From: Pagrus major
Lineage: Eukaryota > Chordata > Actinopteri > Spariformes > Sparidae
Assembly (NCBI RefSeq): GCF_040436345.1
Contig: NC_133236.1
Coordinates: 14,004,443-14,068,442 of the forward strand
Reading direction: 5' to 3'
Length of the DNA: 64,000 nt
The notes under the pieces were generated by a model. That model ran no database searches and was not told the DNA's origin. It saw only the letters and a list, made by a program, of their open reading frames with translations. A program made the position numbers and the translations under genes. Below are positions 59,755 through 64,000 of the stretch, piece by piece. Each line of letters begins with the position of its first letter. Position 1 is the stretch's first letter.

Positions 59755-62112
59755 CTATGGATATTTTTGGCTGCTCTTGACCGATTCAAGCAGTCTTTTG
59801 TCCTTTTGTGCAGCCAGAGAAAAGTCCTTACATGACAAGTCAGAGTTCACAGATATTTGAAGTTCATTTTTGATCAGCTCTGTGCTGCATCTGTTTCTTG
59901 AGTCTGACCATTTAATGGTCATCAGAGAGAAATTTCTCTCTACAAAGGCATTTGAGCTTGGCACACTGAGGACAAATGAGACAATCCTGAACATGTTGAT
60001 CAAGTTGGCTTTCTCTAGGTTTTGGAAAACTGCAACCCACTTCTCACTGGTGGATTTTGTGGTATCCTGTGTGGCTTTCTTTATTTCCTCCCTGCTAGCA
60101 CAAAACTCTTCATAGAGTTGGTCCATACTCACCGTCTCTGTCATTTCGAGGGCAACCACCACCTGCTCCAGGTCAGTGAAGGAGATCTCCTTGTGTAGGC
60201 CGATCGGTTTAAGTTTCATCATCACATTTTCTGATGAGAAATCAAACCATTTGTCAATGTATGCAATGACAGAGTCATAGAACGTCAGAAAGTCCTTTTA
60301 TTGAGTTATTATAACTGAGGTTCAGGAACTGGACCATGCCGCCCCTTCTCGCTGATCTGCCACCCAGGCCCAGCCAATCCAACCGCCTGCGTCTCAACCA
60401 ATTACCTGAGTCTCATCAACCTAACCACCTGTGTCTCATTAACTCAACCACCTACGTCAACCTGATTCAATCACCTGCAACTCATATAAGCATGCCTAAC
60501 CAGTGTTCTCCCGTTCGTCTCAAGTTCTGATAACCCTCCCCCCCAGACCCTCTCCTTTTCACTATCCTCTCTCACAGGATCGCCAGCAGCCCAGCCTTCG
60601 ACATCGCCATCCCATGGCAAGAAGATCCTCCAGACCAGACACCCAGGCCCCCCCCCCTTCATCCACCTACCTCGACCCCTTTCCCTCACCCAACGACCCC
60701 TAACCCCTTCCTATCCTTTCCAAATCTTCCACCAATTCAATAAACTACCTTAAACGTTAAACAGCGGCATGGTCTTGTTAGTGAAGCTGCTTTGATCTCT
60801 GTGCTGACAATTGTTTGTCCATTAGCTGCTTGGTCTGGTATCCAAAAAAGCTGTCTTCTTTCCGCTGAAGCATCTTCGCTTTGAATTTTCCCACCTCCCC
60901 GTACACATCTGTGATGCAGAGCTTTGTTTCCTCCAGCTTTTTAATGAGTGTGTCAAAAACACACCCCACGTTGTGGAAAAAGCACAGATAAATCTCAGCA
61001 GCTGCAGTTTTTTCTTCATCCTCAAAAATCCTCCTCAGATACACAGGACAGGTCCCCCCAAGGGCCCTGAAGTATGAGGTGAGAGCTGGCCAGCTCTGCA
61101 GGAGACGATCAACAGCTGGATGGAGAGACAGCCATCGTGTGCAAACATGACACAGAATTTCACGCCACTCAATGTCAACAAAAGCAAAACATGCACGCAG
61201 TTCCTCTCTTCTGGAAGCAGATACTGAGAAGTGGCTGTAGATCTTTAAAACCAGTGACTCAATATCCACTGACAGCTGATCACAGGCGTGCTTGCAGGTG
61301 TTATGAGCTATGTGAGCCGGGCAATTAGCTTTCAAAATGCTACTGTTGGCACTGCTCAATAACTGGTTAACAGAGTGGTGTTTTCCAAAGTTTACATTGG
61401 CATTATCTGCCGCATAGGCAGTGATGTGTTTTATATCCAATTCATACTTTTTCAGACAGTTCATCAGAGCTTGATGAATACCATTTGCAGTTTCATCACT
61501 ATCTTCATAAAAGTCAAGTAACTTGCACCGCACTCCATCAGACACAGAAAAATATCTCACACACACTGGAAACATTTTTCTATTTCCCTTGTTTGAGGCA
61601 TCGGAGGCAACCGAGTAAAACACAGGCTCACCTTCAGTCGGGGATAGATCATTCAGGATATCCTGCACAGTCTTTGGTCCTAAAACATTCATTGTGATCA
61701 TCTCAGCTTTCGTTCTTCCCATGTGCATCTTCTTCACAACATTTGAGTCATGAAACAACGCTCCGTTTAGCTTAACAAGACAGTCGGCGCTGTTGTAGCC
61801 AAGTCCATGTTTGACAGTGTGATACACGTACGAGGCTTCACTTGCCGCTATTTTGTCAGTTTCCACAGTAGCCGCCCCGAAGAATGCACCGATATTGCTT
61901 GCACCTTTAGCTAGTGTGGCCTTCTTGTGCATTTCTGTGGAAGCATGTTGGGTCAAGTCATTCTCACCTCCATAGCCAACTGAAAATTCCTGGCATCATA
62001 AAGTACAGAAGGCTTTCATTGAGTCACCGCTGACGGGCTTAACCCATGTCTTTTTAACTTCCCATAGTTTGTTGTTGCTGCACAGTCTTTTCTTTTTTGC
62101 AGGTTTATCCAT
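59755..62112 (-). pseudogene. hAT transposase, broken
   Basis: Starts at ATG 62112 (MDKPAKKKRL). A BED-type finger begins FCTL, but the second zinc Cys codon is TGA (61998-61996). The 392-residue frame to 60778 contains FYSVASDASNKGNR (first catalytic Asp), AYAADNANVNFG (second Asp), CPAHIAHNTCKHA and RWLSLHPAVDRLL. After the insertion it resumes upstream of 60225 (FLTFYDSVIAYIDKWF) and ends with the dimerisation block SSNAFVERNFSLM (59755 stop). Otherwise the family domains are all present. Confidence 0.88.
60300..60775 (+). mobile_element. LTR-like or SINE-like insertion in the hAT transposase
   Basis: C-rich, with a TATA-like CATATAAGCA near 60483 and AATAAA at 60739-60744, arranged like an LTR promoter and poly(A) site. 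Short inverted ends GACCATGCCG and CGGCATGGTC lie near its borders. No clear target duplication. Confidence 0.45.
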
Positions 62113-63636
62113 TTTAGTTAATCCGTAGCCTATTTACATATTCCAAGTCGACTCAGTAGCGTCACACACTGCTGTAATTTTCTTTTCTTTTTTTGGAGGA
62201 ATTGACGCATTTACTTAACGTATACCGATGCGTGAGGTGGGGCTGTGATTGGATGGTGACAGGTGTCGTCGATGATTCTCAAGTGTCGTGATCAGCACTG
62301 CTGCTGTTGTTGTTGTATCAGTCAGTGTTTAGATCAGCGTAGCAGTCAATAAACGGGACAAGAGAGGTCACGTACGGGACAAATAAATTAGGCCCAATAT
62401 ATGGGACGTCCCGGCTAATACGGGACAGTTGGCAACCCTACCCTGGAGTCGCTGACACACACGCCCCTCCAGCACGTTGGCAATCAGCGCCTGCTGATAA
62501 GCCCTGCTCTCAACGCTACCTGCTGCCAGATGATTGCGTCATTCACATGCGGTAGATGGCTCAGTCGAAGTTTACTAGCTTGTCTCTAGTGTACCCGTGT
62601 TCTCAGTCTCAAGACTTAACTTTGTTTTTTTCTGCCTGTGGTGTTCTCCTGCATGCTTGCCTGCCTGTGTCTCCGTTCCCAGCGAACCAACTCTCTGCAC
62701 ATCTGCGACATGATGCCCTTGCCCTGCATTCTCAGGAGCGTCTGCACACCGCGCAGCACACCAGCGCCACTGTGAGCCACCGCTCCCCCTCCCTTCACCT
62801 CTCGGACCTAGACCGCAGCCTGAACAGCTTCCCTCACCTGCTGAAACCCTGTACTTTTCAATAAATTGCCTGAAGTATCTGATCCTGCCTCGTGTCTGCT
62901 TTTGAGTTCTGTAAGACTTCATTCGTTGTAACAGGTTACTCACCACTGAGTTTTCTATCTTACATTTTTGCCAAATTTCAAGCAAAAATGCCAAAAATGT
63001 GATGATGCAAGCTTCTCAAATGAAGGAAATAGTAAATTTTTCCTCATTTTACATTTTAATACCTTAAATTCCTTTGTCTCTTTTGGAAACAGCCAACAGT
63101 ACAAATTCCATTTACACAATGATCATCTTCTTTCTCAAGAAATTGTTATTTTGACTGTTGTTCTGATGCTTTATAGACCAAATGATTTGTCTTTTGATGG
63201 AGGAAATGCCAGAATTGAATCATTTCCAAAGTGCTGCTTTACCAGAGACACAAGTACATTCAGAAACAGAAAGAAATAGGAAGAGTGTTCATTTTATAAA
63301 GTGGTCCCACCAACACACACATTATTTAGATCTACTTAATATAAACATTTACATCTGACTTAATGAAAAACAATGTTCTCAATCATCATCACCAATAAAA
63401 TTACAAGCGCATGTTCACTTAAATAAGACCACAAAACAGAGACGGCCTTTTGTAATGCAGCTTTATTCAGCAGGATAGTTTTCACTATCAAGCAATTTTA
63501 CATTCTCTAACATCAGTTGGAGCTGTGACTAAAGTCACTACATCTCAAGGGCTCCATGTTTACTCATCCAATTATTTCTTGCTTTGCAAAGCACAAAGAT
63601 ATAGCTCAAACTATATCTTCAAAATCAAGAACAGAC

Positions 63637-63715
63637 TCAGTCTCGATAGTATCGCCTCAATTTATTGCCGTTCCATTCACCTGGGGGTTTTCCGCCGCTC
63701 AGTCTGCATCCGACG
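63637..63715 (-). CDS. Piscidin-like gene, exon 4 only (A7, cut by window edge)
   Basis: Exon start at 63715 after a TATAG acceptor, stop at 63639-63637; 79 nt, same length and phase as A6 exon 4. It encodes VGCRLSGGKPPGEWNGN then KLRRYYRD: the acidic QDEV...DD part of the tail is replaced by neutral residues. AATAAA at 63477-63472. Exons 1-3 would lie beyond 64000. Confidence 0.6.
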
Positions 63716-64000
63716 CTATACCAAGTTAGAAAAGGGGGGAAATAGAGAGAAATCAGTTAGTCAAATTATCAACAGAGATCAATCAACAGAATCTTAATTG
63801 ACAAATACTTTAATAAGAAATTCACTGATTCTAGTATCTGAAATGTGTCGACTTGCTTCTTTACCCTCTATTATATCATCATGAATTTAAATGGGTTTGA
63901 CAAAATAAGGTACTTGAAGACATCAACTTGGGATCTGGTTAATACTGATGCTTTCTATGTTTGACAGGTTTGAGGCATTTCACAAAGTCGTTTTATTTCT

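Larger units (their letters stand above)
59450..62440. mobile_element. hAT transposon with 8-bp duplication CCCTGGAG
   Basis: TAGGGTTGCC to GGCAACCCTA, with CCCTGGAG at 59442-59449 and 62441-62448. Carries a transposase on the minus strand, broken by a stop and by an insertion at about 60300-60775. Confidence 0.9.
59340..62933 (+). mobile_element. Solo LTR split by a hAT element
   Basis: TGTCACAATC at 59340 to TTGTAACA at 62933, flanked by GGTTA (59335-59339 and 62934-62938). Without the hAT the LTR is about 595 bp; its right part has TTTTCAATAAATTG near 62860, a poly(A) signal. Confidence 0.8.
1..64000. repeat. Tandem array of ~2.8-kb piscidin-like gene units
   Basis: The same ~2.8-kb block recurs in one orientation across the window. 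The anchor AAGACAATGCATGATG recurs near 467, 3307, 26219, 29067, 31892, 49029, 51820 and 58618; neighbouring anchors not separated by large insertions are 2.79-2.85 kb apart. A full unit holds a minus-strand piscidin-like gene (module A) followed by a related module B. A third module C replaces part of A in some units. Copies are close enough to align by eye, with indels and deletions that differ from unit to unit, so the array seems young and still recombining. Mobile elements make up about half of the window. Confidence 0.9.

Noticed and set aside
61996-61998. In-frame TGA as a selenocysteine codon
   Set aside because: It lies in a transposase with a second break and no evidence of a SECIS element; ordinary inactivation is simpler.
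1-64000. CRISPR arrays, tRNA or rRNA genes, bacterial operons
   Set aside because: None seen. Regular repeats are explained by the 171-bp termini and the 2.8-kb gene array.

Overview
The window looks like teleost, probably percomorph, genomic DNA. It is AT-rich, its genes have introns, and it is full of fish-type repeats (hAT elements, a chromodomain Gypsy retrotransposon, a CR1/Rex-type LINE, solo LTRs). Its backbone is a tandem array with a unit of about 2.8 kb. Each unit carries, on the minus strand, a four-exon gene for a secreted peptide whose leader (MKCVMIFLVL ... VVLMAEPGE) and acidic C-terminal propiece (QDEVADDKLRRYDQD) resemble precursors of the piscidin/moronecidin/pleurocidin family of fish antimicrobial peptides. 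The part between leader and propiece does not look like a piscidin: it is Gly/Ser/Cys-rich in four genes and Arg/Pro-rich with a Cys pair in a fifth.

Array layout. Five genes look complete (coding limits 1925-2805, 27637-28557, 30509-31389, 50435-51317, 57239-58116). Broken or edge-truncated copies lie at 17.7 kb, 54.3-54.7 kb and 63.6-63.7 kb. Between them is a second module (B) with a related terminal exon and, at its far end, a TATA-like sequence plus an exactly conserved ISRE-like GAAACAGAAA. A third module (C) at the left edge, 23.1-23.8, 33.4-33.8 and 55.8-56.1 kb has a conserved Cys-rich terminal exon just downstream of a copy of the piscidin-like exon 1.

Large insertions interrupt the array. 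(1) 4347-17378: a 13-kb element with 8-bp target duplications and 1.8-2.4 kb inverted termini made of 171-bp tandem repeats. It holds an apparently intact Merlin/IS1595-type transposase and a divergent, apparently intact CCDC106-like gene, and is itself invaded by a 1.6-kb hAT element and a MITE. (2) 17879-20575: a composite hAT region. (3) 24025-26015: a non-coding element studded with GTCACACCATATGA. (4) 34078-48975: a broken Gypsy chromovirus holding a hAT element that holds a long-LTR retroelement, plus a 2.4-kb solo LTR of the same long-LTR family. (5) 52297-53266: a 5'-truncated LINE. (6) 55222-55748: a solo LTR. (7) 59340-62933: a solo LTR split by a hAT element with a broken transposase.

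The two things most worth attention are the cassette-like diversification of the piscidin-like genes (fixed leader and tail; variable exon 2 end, 16-nt micro-exon and exon 4 start; GC versus GT donor by subtype) and the giant Merlin-type element with its passenger gene. All identifications come from reading motifs; no database search was run.
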